Position numbers and translations under genes: made by a program. Below are positions 44,258 to 54,700 of a stretch of DNA of 64,000 nt, piece after piece. Origin of the DNA: Symbiodinium natans (taxonomy: Eukaryota; Sar; Dinophyceae; Suessiales; Symbiodiniaceae); NCBI GenBank assembly GCA_905221605.1, contig CAJNDS010002826.1, forward strand, positions 1-64,000, given 5' to 3'. The notes under the pieces are model-generated. The model had not been told where the DNA came from and ran no database searches. It saw only the letters and a list, made by a program, of their open reading frames with translations. How positions within the stretch are numbered: position 1 is the first letter of the stretch; the number at the start of each line of letters is the position of its first letter.

Positions 44258-47200
44258 ATGTTTCCTTTTTTACCTTCACTCATCCCGCAGAGTGAGCCAT
44301 CCGCCCGAGTTCACGATTCCTTGGGAAAGTGGATTGCGTCTTGGGGGGGTCGGCCTGGTTTTTGCCAAATGCTGGGAAACCGAGCTGCAGAGACTTTAGG
44401 TGACGGTTGGGTGGACCTTTCAGCAGCCGATGTTTGGAGCTCTCTCATGTGTGATGTTGACCTTGCTAGGCAAGTTGAGAAGGTGCTGGAAGCGGATGTT
44501 GATTTTTTCGAAGGGGAGCTTAACAATCTCCTTTCCCAAGCACGAAATATAAATTGCGGGATTGGGCAACCGCCGAGGGCTCGGCCGAAGCGAACGTGTC
44601 AGTCCGTCACTCGGGAACCGGGGCTGTCGCGTTGTCAGTTTCGTAGTCACCTTCGTCGTCTCAAGCGTCAAAAGAAGCGACAGGCTTGCGCTCGGAAAAA
44701 ACGGAAACTGGCTTGCTTTAAGGCCTCGGCGCAGTATCGCCTCAAAAGGCATGGGCATCTACTTGTGGGTACCTGGAATACTCGGGGTTTGGGTGCCCCC
44801 AAAGGAGTGGATCCCGAAGGGAAAATTCGCGCCCTCTTCCGGCTTATGTCGGAGCGCAAATGGGGGTGCGCCTTATTAACAGACCTTCAATTCCCTGAGG
44901 ATGGGGTTTGTGAAGTTATGGCGCACGGGGAAACTTGGCTTCTCCTCCACGAGGGTAAGGTAGGTGTTGCCCTCAACCAACGCTGGGCAGCGCGGTGGCG
45001 AGAGGGGGGCTCTGTTGTTATCCGGGCTAAGGGGTGGTCCGACGGTGTCAGGGCCTTAGGCCTATGTCTTCCTGCTAAGGGCTGGAAAGCTGGGCTTCTT
45101 TTGGTACCGGTCTACGCTCCTTTGGCTCACCACACCCCCCTGGAACTGCGGGAAGAGTTTAGGGACAAACTGAGTCACATCTTGGACCATTCATCCTCGC
45201 GTCGGAGGCTCGTGGTTGGTGGTGATTTCAACGCCGAGGTAGGAGCTGTAAAAGACAGCAATTGGAGACATGTTTTGGGTCCATATGGCGATGATCGGCG
45301 CACCAAAGGAGGCGAAGAGCTGCTCCGCTTCTGCGAGCAGGAGCAACTCGTAGTTGCCAACACTTACACTCGCCAACGCCAACGTTCTAAAGCCACTTGG
45401 TACCATTTCAAGTGGGGCACTGCCCATGCCCTGGACCACTTCCTGGTTAGGTCAGTCGACCGTCGCTGGGTAGCCTCGGTACTCACCGTGCATTTTGCCT
45501 CCACTCAAGTATCGTCCGGGGGCAGCCGCCTGGGTCGCCCTGCGGCCCTTTCGACTGCGCCCTGGTTGGCGTACACGGACCACGACCCAGTCGAGCTTTC
45601 CTTGCGCGTTGGAAAAGATTGGTTGGGTGAACGTCGGTCGCAACAGTCGTCGGAAACCCGTCCACATGTGCTCCGTTTTTTGGGCTCTTCCCGAGAAGCG
45701 TCCGAGTTGCGGACCCAGTACGCGGAAGTTGTTTGTAAGGAGTTGGAAAGTCTCTCAGGCACCCGCGTCGATTGGGACCTCGTCGCCGGGGTAATGAAAC
45801 GGTCAGCCATCAAGGTGGTCGGTTTAACTCCAAAACGTCACGCAAAGCCTTGGTTGCAAGGGAAGGAATCGGAGCTCGTGGCTCTGGAAACTGCTGTGCG
45901 TAATCAAGAGTTGTCAGTCCGCACCGCTCGACGGGAGGGTGCTGCGGACCTTCAGCCCTTGATAGATGCTCGTCGTGTCGCTAGTTCAAATCTTCGGTCT
46001 GCAAAGCGTCGTTGGGAGGCATGTTGGTGGGATGACCTAGCTGCCCAGGCTAACTTAGCCGGTAGTAGCGGCAATGACTTTGCTTTTTGGCAGGTTTGCA
46101 AACAGCTGGGACTCAGAGAATCTGAGACCACTCGCACCGGTTGCAAACGCACTTGTTCTAATCTGGAGAAGGAGCGTGAGGCTTGGAAAAGTTTTCTGCA
46201 TGACATCCAAGCGGATGAAGGGGCGGTGGCGGAAGAGGTTTGGGAACATATCCCGGTCGCCGACGCAATTCACGAAAGTCTTGCCACCCTTCCTAGTCGA
46301 TCGGAGTTTAACGCGGCTCTTGCTAAAATGAAATTCGGTAAAAGGGGCGGGGACGATGATGTTACAGTCGAGCTGGTCCGTTTTGGGGGCGAGACCTTGA
46401 AGTTGACGATTTTTCAGGTTGTGTCCGACATGTGGAAAGAGGCGTCTGAGGCTGAGGCAGGTCACGAAGCCGATAAATGGTGCGCGTCCTCCAAATCTGG
46501 TGTTTGTATCCCTATGTTTAAAAACAAGGGGTCACGCAGTGACAAATCTAATTATCGCAATCTGGTCATGCTTTCGGTTTCTGCGAAACTTGTCGCTCGC
46601 ATTGTTGCCAGTCGTCTCACAACTTGGATTCCGGAGGAACAAAATGGTTTTAGACCACATCGCGGGATCGATGACGTGCAGCAGTTTATACGCCGTGTCT
46701 TGGAAGAAGTTTCGGTTGCTGCAGCTCCAGCTGCTTTTGGCTTGACCTGTTTCGACATTGTGCGTGCCTACACGCGAGTGTGCCGTACCGCATTGTGGAA
46801 GTTGCTATCGCGCCTCGGAGTCCCGGCTCCCTTCCTTAGCGTGCTTAAGGCACTGCATGAACATACGTGCTTTCGAGTCTTCGTTCACAACGGCTACTCG
46901 TCCTCGTGGTTTACCAATAGAGGTCTTCGAGAAGGTTGTCCTTCCTCCCCGGTGCTGTTTTCCATTTTCCACCATGCTGTCCTTCTTACGTTTCGTGCCC
47001 GTCGTGCGTCTCTGGCCCAGTCTTCGCAGTCAACGCCAGGAATTGCTTGGAATTTCAAAGTCGATGGTCATCTAACCCGCCCTGGTCGTGCTCGTCGTTC
47101 ATCCCGGGGGGTTCGCAGCGCGGTTATAGGAGATGTGGAGTTCGCCGATGACACAGCTCTTATTGGTTGGGTCGATGAGCTTAAAGGGGCCGAGGCTGTT

Positions 47201-49474
47201 TTCATTCAAACACTTTTAGACTGGTCACAAAAAGAACATGAAGGCAAACGTGAAAAATTGATCTTACTTCCAGGCGGGCGCAAGTCCACGGATGTTCTGA
47301 ATAAGTTTGAAGTGCGTATGTTAAAACACCTGGGAGCCACACACTGTGACTCTGCTGACCAATGGGCTGAAACCAAGAGGCGGGTGCAGGCAGGTTTCTT
47401 CGCGGTTAAAAGAGTCGCCAAGTATTGGTCGCTGGGCTCCAAACGGGGAAGGGGTAGCAGATCTGGCCTGTCAAACTGTAGAAAGTTGAGGGTCATGCGT
47501 TGTGTCTTGGAGGGTACTCTGCTGGCATGTTGCAAAACCAGGGTTTGGAGTCTGATGCAAGAACGTAAAGCCAACCAAGTCCTTGCCCGGGGCGTTCGTC
47601 GCTGCTTGGGCCTCGACCGTTTCAACATGCGGGATTTCGGGTACTCTGACGAGGCACTGCGCCAAATGGTCCAATGGAACGATTTTTCCTCCCTACTTCA
47701 TCGCAGCGTTCTTTTGTGGCTGGGGCATGTGGCCAGAATGGATTGTGGGCGTTTGCCTAAAATGGCCTTGTTCGGTTGGCCGGCTGGCCTGGAAAATCAT
47801 CGCTCGCCACGTTATACCTTCCCCATGTGGGCCCAATGGCTGCTGCAAAAGCATGGCATCTCTACCATGGATTGGTTCCGATTAGCTCAAAAACCTACTC
47901 GGAACTGGTTTAAAATTGTTGATGAGGCTTTGCCACGTTTGCGCCTTTCTGCGACCAAGTCCTTAGCTTTGGATCAGTGGAGACCAGGTCAGCCGGTGAA
48001 CGTCCCTCGCGTCCCCGCCGCCAAGTCTAGTGCATCGACCCCTTCGAATCAAGACTCCCCGTCTTTCAAATGTCCCGCCTGCAACTTTCAGGGTGAGAAT
48101 GCTCGCGCTCTGCAAATCCACTACGACAATGAGCATGCCATACAGGGAGGAAACCTGACTACGGTTGATGTGGGTCAGTGTCCTTTGTGTCTTAAAACTT
48201 TTGTCTATCAGCGGGAGAAAAAGAATCACAGGTGTCCGACCAAACCACAGACCTTGGAAGAGGTAGAAAAAATGCAGGAGTACCCTACGGTCCCAACCGC
48301 TCTAGACTGGTCAGCTGTCGATGTCTCGTCTTGGCAGATATACACCGATGGCTCGGGTCCGGTCAAAGGGGTGGCTCCCTTCGCCGGATGGGGGGTGGCA
48401 GTTTGGGACGGTAAGTCGGACTCAACTTCCCCCAACGTTCGCCTTTTTGGTCCGGTCTGTCTTTCCCCGGGGGACTCCAGGTATCTTGGAGCAGAATCCC
48501 ACACTAACAACGTTGGTGAACTTTCCGCAATGGTGGAGGCGTTAATTTGGCTCGAGCAGGAAGCACCGGGAGCGCCGTCAGTGCCGGCTACTTTATTTTA
48601 CGACTCGTCCTATGCCCATGGCATCATCACGGGGGCTTTCGTGCCCGAGGCCAACATCGCCCTAGCCGAAAAGGCCAAGTTCATTTATCAAAGGATTTCC
48701 CAGTCCCGACCCATCTTGTTTCAACATGTCAAGGGCCATTCTGGCAATAATGGCAATGATTGGGCAGACAAGCTGGCTGGCCAAGGAGCCAAAGGCCACC
48801 AAACCTCTCAGTCTAAGCGTTGGCTGGCCCCCATAAACGCCCCTCCTCAGGTGGATCCTTTATTGATTGATCATTGTTGGCGCTGTGGCAGGGTCTACTC
48901 GGGGCCGAAATACGCAAGACAGTTGGCAGGTCATGAAGCCTACTGCACAGTGTCCGGCGCCCCTCCCTCGCACATTCCGTGCAGAAGGAAATGCGGTCGC
49001 ACCTTCCCGTGGACCTTTGCTGTAGAAGGCAAGACTCGTCACCACGCCCGCGAGGCCCGTAGCATGCACGAAAAAATTTGCAGGGGGTCCGAGGAGCTCA
49101 CAAGAACGTGTCCTTTTTGCAACAAGCAACTCCCTAGAGGATACTCCGACGAATATTTACTAAAACACCGTGCCACGTGTCCTAGTCGCCCGGCAGATGC
49201 CCCTTCCCTTTCGTCCTTATGGGCTTGCCCGTCTTGCAAGGCTCGTGTGCCAGCTGACAAGCGGGAATCGCATGAATCTTACTGTAGAGGTTCGGTCAAA
49301 GAAAATCGTACGTGCAGCCAGTGTCGTGCTTTCTTTCAGACCATCGAGGCCTGCTGTGATCATGAAACTTGGTGCAGGGGCAGTGATGTTAAAAACAAAA
49401 CCTGCTCAAAATGCTCCAGGGTGTTTTCAACAATTGGTAGTCGCACTGCCCACGAAAAGTCGTGTTCGTCGTAA
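44087..49474 (+). CDS. LINE ORF2: endonuclease - reverse transcriptase - RNase H - zinc-finger array (el.1)
   Basis: The frame is open without interruption to the TAA at 49472-49474; the first in-frame ATG is 44258. Counting codons from 44087: basic region 180-225; apurinic-type endonuclease 228-505 (GTWNTRGLG 228, VYAP, GGDFN 378, TDHDPV 497); reverse transcriptase about 740-1110 (PMFKNKG 809, NGFRP 853, FDIVRAY 889, GLREGCPSSP 946, FADD 1019-1022); a post-RT domain (GHVARM...FGWPAG); a C2H2 finger at 1329-1350 and a CxxC...HxC motif; RNase H 1415-1565 (YTDGSG with D1421, E1478, D1506, H1551, D1561, so all catalytic positions are present); six C2HC fingers from 1597 to the end. It should nick target DNA and copy its own RNA there by target-primed reverse transcription. 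Domain order fits I/R1-like LINE clades. No lesion is visible from 44258 on. Confidence 0.92.
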   Translation: MYGLFFSFSLVFPVSSSFSSSCSPTLSLHSSLVPKIESRSGRCCYVLSRQDVGFRGGMFPFLPSLIPQSEPSARVHDSLGKWIASWGGRPGFCQMLGNRAAETLGDGWVDLSAADVWSSLMCDVDLARQVEKVLEADVDFFEGELNNLLSQARNINCGIGQPPRARPKRTCQSVTREPGLSRCQFRSHLRRLKRQKKRQACARKKRKLACFKASAQYRLKRHGHLLVGTWNTRGLGAPKGVDPEGKIRALFRLMSERKWGCALLTDLQFPEDGVCEVMAHGETWLLLHEGKVGVALNQRWAARWREGGSVVIRAKGWSDGVRALGLCLPAKGWKAGLLLVPVYAPLAHHTPLELREEFRDKLSHILDHSSSRRRLVVGGDFNAEVGAVKDSNWRHVLGPYGDDRRTKGGEELLRFCEQEQLVVANTYTRQRQRSKATWYHFKWGTAHALDHFLVRSVDRRWVASVLTVHFASTQVSSGGSRLGRPAALSTAPWLAYTDHDPVELSLRVGKDWLGERRSQQSSETRPHVLRFLGSSREASELRTQYAEVVCKELESLSGTRVDWDLVAGVMKRSAIKVVGLTPKRHAKPWLQGKESELVALETAVRNQELSVRTARREGAADLQPLIDARRVASSNLRSAKRRWEACWWDDLAAQANLAGSSGNDFAFWQVCKQLGLRESETTRTGCKRTCSNLEKEREAWKSFLHDIQADEGAVAEEVWEHIPVADAIHESLATLPSRSEFNAALAKMKFGKRGGDDDVTVELVRFGGETLKLTIFQVVSDMWKEASEAEAGHEADKWCASSKSGVCIPMFKNKGSRSDKSNYRNLVMLSVSAKLVARIVASRLTTWIPEEQNGFRPHRGIDDVQQFIRRVLEEVSVAAAPAAFGLTCFDIVRAYTRVCRTALWKLLSRLGVPAPFLSVLKALHEHTCFRVFVHNGYSSSWFTNRGLREGCPSSPVLFSIFHHAVLLTFRARRASLAQSSQSTPGIAWNFKVDGHLTRPGRARRSSRGVRSAVIGDVEFADDTALIGWVDELKGAEAVFIQTLLDWSQKEHEGKREKLILLPGGRKSTDVLNKFEVRMLKHLGATHCDSADQWAETKRRVQAGFFAVKRVAKYWSLGSKRGRGSRSGLSNCRKLRVMRCVLEGTLLACCKTRVWSLMQERKANQVLARGVRRCLGLDRFNMRDFGYSDEALRQMVQWNDFSSLLHRSVLLWLGHVARMDCGRLPKMALFGWPAGLENHRSPRYTFPMWAQWLLQKHGISTMDWFRLAQKPTRNWFKIVDEALPRLRLSATKSLALDQWRPGQPVNVPRVPAAKSSASTPSNQDSPSFKCPACNFQGENARALQIHYDNEHAIQGGNLTTVDVGQCPLCLKTFVYQREKKNHRCPTKPQTLEEVEKMQEYPTVPTALDWSAVDVSSWQIYTDGSGPVKGVAPFAGWGVAVWDGKSDSTSPNVRLFGPVCLSPGDSRYLGAESHTNNVGELSAMVEALIWLEQEAPGAPSVPATLFYDSSYAHGIITGAFVPEANIALAEKAKFIYQRISQSRPILFQHVKGHSGNNGNDWADKLAGQGAKGHQTSQSKRWLAPINAPPQVDPLLIDHCWRCGRVYSGPKYARQLAGHEAYCTVSGAPPSHIPCRRKCGRTFPWTFAVEGKTRHHAREARSMHEKICRGSEELTRTCPFCNKQLPRGYSDEYLLKHRATCPSRPADAPSLSSLWACPSCKARVPADKRESHESYCRGSVKENRTCSQCRAFFQTIEACCDHETWCRGSDVKNKTCSKCSRVFSTIGSRTAHEKSCSS

Positions 49475-49524
49475 TTCTGCGTGATTCCGTTTGTCGTCGT
49501 CTCTTTGCCTTCTCGTTCTGGGAT

Positions 49525-49625
49525 GTGGTCCTGCTCGCAGGAGACCACGCCCGCCCACCTTCTCCGGCTCTGGTCCCGTTCCCGGCAGCGGTCCTGCTCG
49601 CAGGAGACCGCTGGGTGCTCGCACC
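49525..49625 (+). promoter_or_regulatory. El.1 3' UTR with three CUCG-capped hairpins
   Basis: Hairpin 1 (49525-49548): GTGGT/ACCAC plus CCTG/CAGG, loop CTCG, with an unpaired AG between the two 3' strand segments. Hairpin 2 (49587-49612): AGCGGT/ACCGCT plus CCTG/CAGG, loop CTCG, same AG bulge. Hairpin 3 (49614-49625): GGTG/CACC, loop CTCG. All start 50 bases after the ORF2 stop. The same trio occurs in el.2 and el.3 with compensatory changes. Confidence 0.85.
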
Positions 49626-49689
49626 GACCGACCGGCTGGCTTGCCTTCTGTGTCCACATCGTCACTCGTCGTTGGTTTGGTCGCTTTTC

Positions 49690-49795
49690 CTTCTGTTGCC
49701 CCGGCCCCCGTTTTTTTTTTGGTTTTTTTTTGTCTCTCTCCTTTCTTTTTTCTTCTTTTTTTTCTTTTTTCTCTTTCTCCTTTTCTTTCTTCTTT

Positions 49796-49892
<97 letters not shown>

Positions 49893-49962
49893 CTGTTTTA
49901 TTTTTTCTCCTCCTTCTTTCCTGTCTTTCTTTCTTTCCTTCTTTCTTTCTTGCTCTTACAGT
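49690..49962 (+). repeat. Polypyrimidine tract with (CT)45 at the el.1/el.2 junction
   Basis: T-rich and C/T-only DNA from about 49709, a pure (CT)n run at about 49799-49888, then T/C-rich sequence ending TTCTTGCTCTTACAG near 49962, a near-ideal 3' splice acceptor. Frames through it (poly-Ser/Leu, poly-Glu/Arg) are artefacts. Confidence 0.95.
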
Positions 49963-50319
49963 CACGGCTGGACTTAAGACACTTCAGCAAAAAGCGCTAA
50001 CCACAAATTCCAGTTTTCGCGGCGCGCCACTCCCTGTCTTTTCTTGCCTCTCAAAGGTCGTTCACGATAGTTCATGTTTATTTTGGTTTTGTTTTGACAT
50101 GTGATGCTCACCAACCTGCAAGACTCCTGACTGAGATGCTATGCTTCTGTGTACCAGCCGTGTCAGTCATGACCTTGACATAATTCGGCTACACCAGACC
50201 GTTGCGCAACAGGCTTTTCTGGGAGTTGCTCGTCTTCGAAGGAAGGCGCCACTTGCGACTCTGGAGGCCAGTCCGTGGGTCAGGCCCCCCCTTCGTGCTA
50301 ACTGACATGTTGGTTGTCC

Positions 50320-50322
<3 letters not shown>

Positions 50323-50415
<93 letters not shown>
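50323..50415 (+). repeat. (CT)46 microsatellite before el.2 ORF1
   Basis: Uninterrupted CT dinucleotides ending CCCTTC about 95 bp upstream of the ORF1 ATG; an AG (CATTTCTGGTAG) follows before the start codon. Confidence 0.95.
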
Positions 50416-50418
<3 letters not shown>

Positions 50419-50511
50419 TCAAAAATCTGTTGACCACTCATTTCTGGTAGCATTTGATCCAAGCATCCCCGCAGCCTGCACAAACTCCCCGCACCTCAGC
50501 AGCTCACCAGC

Positions 50512-51114
50512 ATGGCCACGCAAGCAGAAGTGGAAGAGCGCCTCACGCGGGTTGAGGACTCTCTGGGGGAGTGGCAGGCCACCTGCCGGGTGCGGGTGGA
50601 AAGGGTCCCCGGGTTGGAAACCAAGATCCAAGCCCTTTGCCAGGGAACCCGGGAGTTTTGGAGGCTCAAGCAAGATCTGGCAGGGGTACTGTGGGCGGAC
50701 GTGGAGAAGGTGATCTCTACCCTTCAAGACAGACCTCGCGCAGACTTGGTGAAGGCAGAGTTCTTCCAGGTGTTTGGAGACGCGTCTGCCGGTGACCTCC
50801 AGGGGGTGTTTGGGGTTGGTGGCAGGGTGGAAGACGCCAAAATTTTCGACATTAAGTTCAAACCCTCCTTGTCGGCATTGCGAGCGCACTCACTGGTCAG
50901 GACGCACCTGGGTCCCATCTTGAAAGGTGACCCAGAGGGACCTAGGTGTTGGGTACCTTTGAGCCAGGTTGAGATGAAGCGGAAGCGCAAGCGGGGTGCG
51001 GAGAAGGATGCGAACACGGCCCACCCAAAGTCCATGCCATCCCGGCCCACAGGCCGTGACCGCGGGCGACCGGCTGAGCACTCACGTCGAAGCCGTAGGG
51101 CGGGTCACCGCTGA
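50512..51114 (+). CDS. LINE ORF1, coiled-coil RNA-binding-type protein (el.2)
   Basis: ATG to TGA, 200 codons. Residues 1-60 have heptad-like spacing (VEERLTRVEDSLGEWQATCR) and should form a coiled coil. A middle domain (about 85-150) is conserved with the other ORF1 copies: an FGVGG core, KIFDIKFKPSLSALRAHSLV, then WVPLSQ. The tail is strongly basic (EMKRKRKRG then GRDRGR and RRSRRAGHR), suiting nucleic-acid binding or nuclear import. There is no CCHC knuckle, and I see no canonical RRM signature. By analogy with other LINE ORF1 proteins it should trimerise and package element RNA. Open and apparently intact, with four family members in the window; function inferred from position and composition. 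Confidence 0.8.
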   Translation: MATQAEVEERLTRVEDSLGEWQATCRVRVERVPGLETKIQALCQGTREFWRLKQDLAGVLWADVEKVISTLQDRPRADLVKAEFFQVFGDASAGDLQGVFGVGGRVEDAKIFDIKFKPSLSALRAHSLVRTHLGPILKGDPEGPRCWVPLSQVEMKRKRKRGAEKDANTAHPKSMPSRPTGRDRGRPAEHSRRSRRAGHR

Positions 51115-51669
51115 ATCTGATGCTCATCTTGCTTTCCTTGGGCCCATTTTCCCCTGCGCCTTGCAGTTGCCAGTAAGCGCTTCTGCTAATCCGCGTAGCC
51201 CAAAGATGACAGCGTCGTGATTTTCCTCTGTTTGCTTGACAAATCATGTGCGCGCTGGGTCTGACTGGCAACTGGTTGGGATCTGACAAGGCTCTGTTCG
51301 GAGGGAGATTCAGGGAGTTTGCTCGCTTGCAGGCTCCATCTATCTCCCGCGGAGTTTCTCCTGCTTCAGACCTTCAAGAAGCTTCCTGGAGATAGTTTTT
51401 TTTTTTTCGTTCCCCTCACCACATTGGGTTTGCCCGCTCCTTTGCCAGCCCAAACTCCTCAAGCCGCTGTCTTCGCCAATTTGGCTTTGTGCTCCACACC
51501 CCTTCGCTTTCTCGCTCTCGCTTTTCTCTTCCCTCTTTCTCTTCTTCCTCTTTTCTCCTTCTCACCTCTTGCCCTTGATTGGTCTGTTTCCTTCGTCCTT
51601 TCTCCTCCCTTGTTCCTTTCAGTTTGACTCGCAGAGCTTCTTGTTTTTTTCATTTTGCGTGGCCAGACC
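51115..51669 (+). other. El.2 spacer between ORF1 and the linker, with polypyrimidine tract
   Basis: Contains a C/T-rich run (about 51478-51623) ending CCCTTGTTCCTTTCAG at 51623, a good 3' splice acceptor, then TTTGACTCGCAG. ORF1 stop to linker is about 555 bp, almost the same as in el.3 (554 bp), although the sequence differs. Confidence 0.7.
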
Positions 51670-51717
51670 GGGGGTCTTTTCAGGCCGTATCCCAGGAACG
51701 ACGACGACGACTAAGCC
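51670..51717 (+). other. Conserved inter-ORF linker (el.2 copy)
   Basis: GGGGGTCTTTTCAGGCCGTA, then TCCCAGGAACGACGACGACGACTAAGCC. It matches 56534-56581 of el.3 at nearly every base. In el.2 it abuts the truncated reverse transcriptase. Confidence 0.8.
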
Positions 51718-54700
51718 GTGGAGCTTATCCGATTTGCGGGTCCGGACGTGAGACGTGCTACTTTTGAGGTTATTAAGAATATGTGGTTAGAGGCGGCTAG
51801 TGCTTCTCCGGGTCTGGAGGCCTCCGGTTGGTGCTTGTCATCCAAGCAAGGGACTTGTATCCCCATGTTCAAAAACAAGGGGAACCGGCTGGATAAAAAT
51901 AATTACCGTAACTTGGTCATGCTTTCTGTCTCTGCCAAACTTGTAGCGCGAATGGCGGCTTCAAGGTTATCTGTCTGGGCAGAAAAGTGGCTTCCAGATC
52001 AACAAAATGGGTTTCGCCCGGGACGGGGTATAGACGATGTGCAGATGCTGGTGCGGAGGTTGCTTGAAGAAATCAACGTGTCTGCTCAAGACGCTTGTTT
52101 TGGTATGACTTGTTTTGACATTGTCCGTGCATATACGAGAGTTTGCCGCGACTCGCTTTGGAAGCTTCTTTTACGCCTGGGAGTCCCACACACTTTTATT
52201 CAAGTGTTAAAGGCTCTGCGCGAGCATACTTCCTTTAGGGTGTTTATCCACAACGGGTTCTCGTCGGAGTGGCTCACGGACAGAGGACTCCGAGAAGGCT
52301 GCCCGTCCTCGCCAATTCTTTTTTCTATCTTTCACCATGCCGTTTTGCTTACTTTCCGGGCCCGTCGGGAAGAAAAGGCGCAAGAGCTGCGTCTCAAGCC
52401 AGGCATACAGTGGAATTTTAAAGTGGATGGTCACTTGGTGAGCTCTGGCAGGTCTAAATGCTCGTCGAGGGGCGTGCGCGAAATTGTCATTGGTGATGTT
52501 GAGTTTGCGGATGACACGGCTGTTTTCGGAGACATGGAGGAGTTACACTTTGCAGAGCGACTCTTTGTGGAAACTCTAGAAGCATGGGGACATGCAGAAC
52601 ATAAGGGCTGAAACCTGGTGGCCGAGGGAAGACTGAGGTTTTATGTGCGTTCGAAAAGCGCGTTTTGAAACACCTAGGGGCTTTACACGCCGACAATGCT
52701 GGGCAATGGGAAGAAACCAAGAGAAGGGTGCAATCAGGCTTCTTCGCTGTTAAACGCATCGCCAAGTATTGGTCCTTAGGTACGCACAGGGGTCGAGGTA
52801 GGGGGTCTGGGCTCTCCACTTTCCGCAAGCTCAAAGTTATGCGGGCGGTCGTGGAAGGTACGCTATTAGCTTGTGGGAAGACTCGGGTTTGGAGTTCTGT
52901 GCAAGAACGCAAAGCAAATCAGGTCCTTGCTCGTGGGATTCGTCGTTGTCTAGGGCTGGATGTTTTTAACATGCGTGAGTTCGGCTACTCGGATGAAAGA
53001 CTTCGCCATATGGTTCAGTGGAACTCCTTTTCTGAGCTTATGCACCGTCAAGTTCTGAACTGGGTGGGACACGTAGCACGCATGCCAGCTGATCGTTTAC
53101 CTAAAATAGCTTTGTTTGGATGGCCAGCAGGTTTGGAAACACGCAGCTCAGGCAAGTTTACGTACCCCAGGTGGGCGCAGTGGGTGTTGCAGAAGTATGG
53201 CATCTCCGTCATGGACTGGTTTCGGCTGGCGCAGAAACCAACGCGTAATTGGGTCAGGATTGTAGTCGATGCATTACCACGGTCTAAGTTATCGGCCAAG
53301 CAAGTTAAGTTGCTAAACGCATGGCAGCATGGAGATAGTCTTCTGCAGTGGGCCAGTCCGGCTCATGCTCCTGGTTTACAAGTCTCGCCGTTCCTTCTGT
53401 TCCGTCTGGTTCTTTTCCTTGTCCGGCATGCCAGGATGTCTTGGACACGGCTAAAGGCCTTCAAGTGCACTACGATAGTGTTCATGCCATTCAGGATGCC
53501 AGTCTAACCACTGTCGCGTTAGACCACTGCCCCTTTTGTCTTCAGGTTTTTGTTTTTGCGCGTCACATCAAGACACACCGTTGCCCGGCCAAACCTCAGA
53601 ATTTGGAGGATGTAGCCAAATGGAGCTCGAGTGCACGCGTGCTTCAAATGCCGCAGGGGGAATTTCTCGACACGCGCCAATGGATATTGTATACGGATGG
53701 GTCGGGAGGGGAGAGACCACTCGGGTCTACTGCTGGCTGGGGGGTCGCGGTGTGGGCAAATGACGTGTCGGAGCCGCTCCCGGATTTTGAGCTTTTTGGT
53801 CCGGTGTGTCTCAAACGATGGGAGGAGAGGTGGGTGGGGCCCGATTCGGCTTCCAACAATGTGGGGGAGCTCACTGCTATGATTGAGGCGCTACTTTGGC
53901 TTCAGTTTGAGGCGCCGGGAAGGCCGGACGCTCCAGCCTTGCTTCACTACGACTCGAGTTATGCGTTTGGGGCCATCACAGGTTCAGGGGTGCCTGATGC
54001 GAATGCCACTTTAGTTTACAAGGCGAGGGAAATCCTTTCCAAAGTCCGTGTTTCTAGGTTCGTCGATTTCATTTTCGTTAAAGGTCACTCGGGGGATAAG
54101 GGAAATGACCAGGCAGATCGCTTGGCTGACCTTGGGGCCAGAGGTAAACAAACTCTTCAGAGCCAAAGGTGGCTGTCTCCGTTAAACGAGGCACCTCCGG
54201 TCAAACCTTTGGATATGGACCATTGTTGGAGATGTAATCGGGTGTACTCCGGCCCCTCGCACGCGCGCCAACTAGCGGGTCATGAGGCGTATTGCAAAGT
54301 TCCTGGAGCTCCGCCCCCTTACATTTTATGTCGTAATGGGTGTGGCAAACGGTTTGCGTGGCAGTCGGACGATGGTTCAAAGAAACGTGTTCATCATGCC
54401 AGAGAGTGGAGAAATCTGCATGAGAAGATTTGTAGGGGATCTGAGCGTCTGACATTGGAGTGTCCCTACTGTCAGTACTCCTTCCCTGTTGGTACAACGG
54501 ATGAAACAGTTTTACTTCATAGGAACAACTGCTCGAGTTGCCCTGAGGATGCTAAGTCGTTGCGTCGCACTCGTACGTGCGAAAAGTGTGGGGCTAACAT
54601 TCCAATTGCTAAATGCGAGGCTCATCAGGAATCGTGCAGGGGTTCAGTTCAGGCAAATCGTTCCTGTCAGTTGTGCGGGGTGTCGTTCCAGTCTGTAGAC

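Larger units (their letters stand above)
43596..49962 (+). mobile_element. LINE element el.1 (most intact copy; no ORF1 seen)
   Basis: Homology with el.3 begins near 43596 (GTCGCACGCCTCC versus GTCGCAAGCCTCC at 56602) and includes CGGGGCAAACCC versus CGGGGTAAACCC, the GAGAGTGCACAGC hairpin and CTGTCTGTGCGGCAGCGACA. ORF2 follows, then the triple-hairpin 3' UTR and a polypyrimidine tract ending near 49962. No ORF1 or inter-ORF tract is recognisable upstream, so the element is 5'-truncated or its ORF1 has been lost. It has no poly(A) tail. Confidence 0.85.

Noticed and set aside
49360-49965. Glu/Arg-rich minus-strand ORFs over the (CT)n tracts (also near 50.3, 56.3 and 62.5 kb)
   Set aside because: Translation of (GA)n on the strand opposite the LINE; no homology or independent support.
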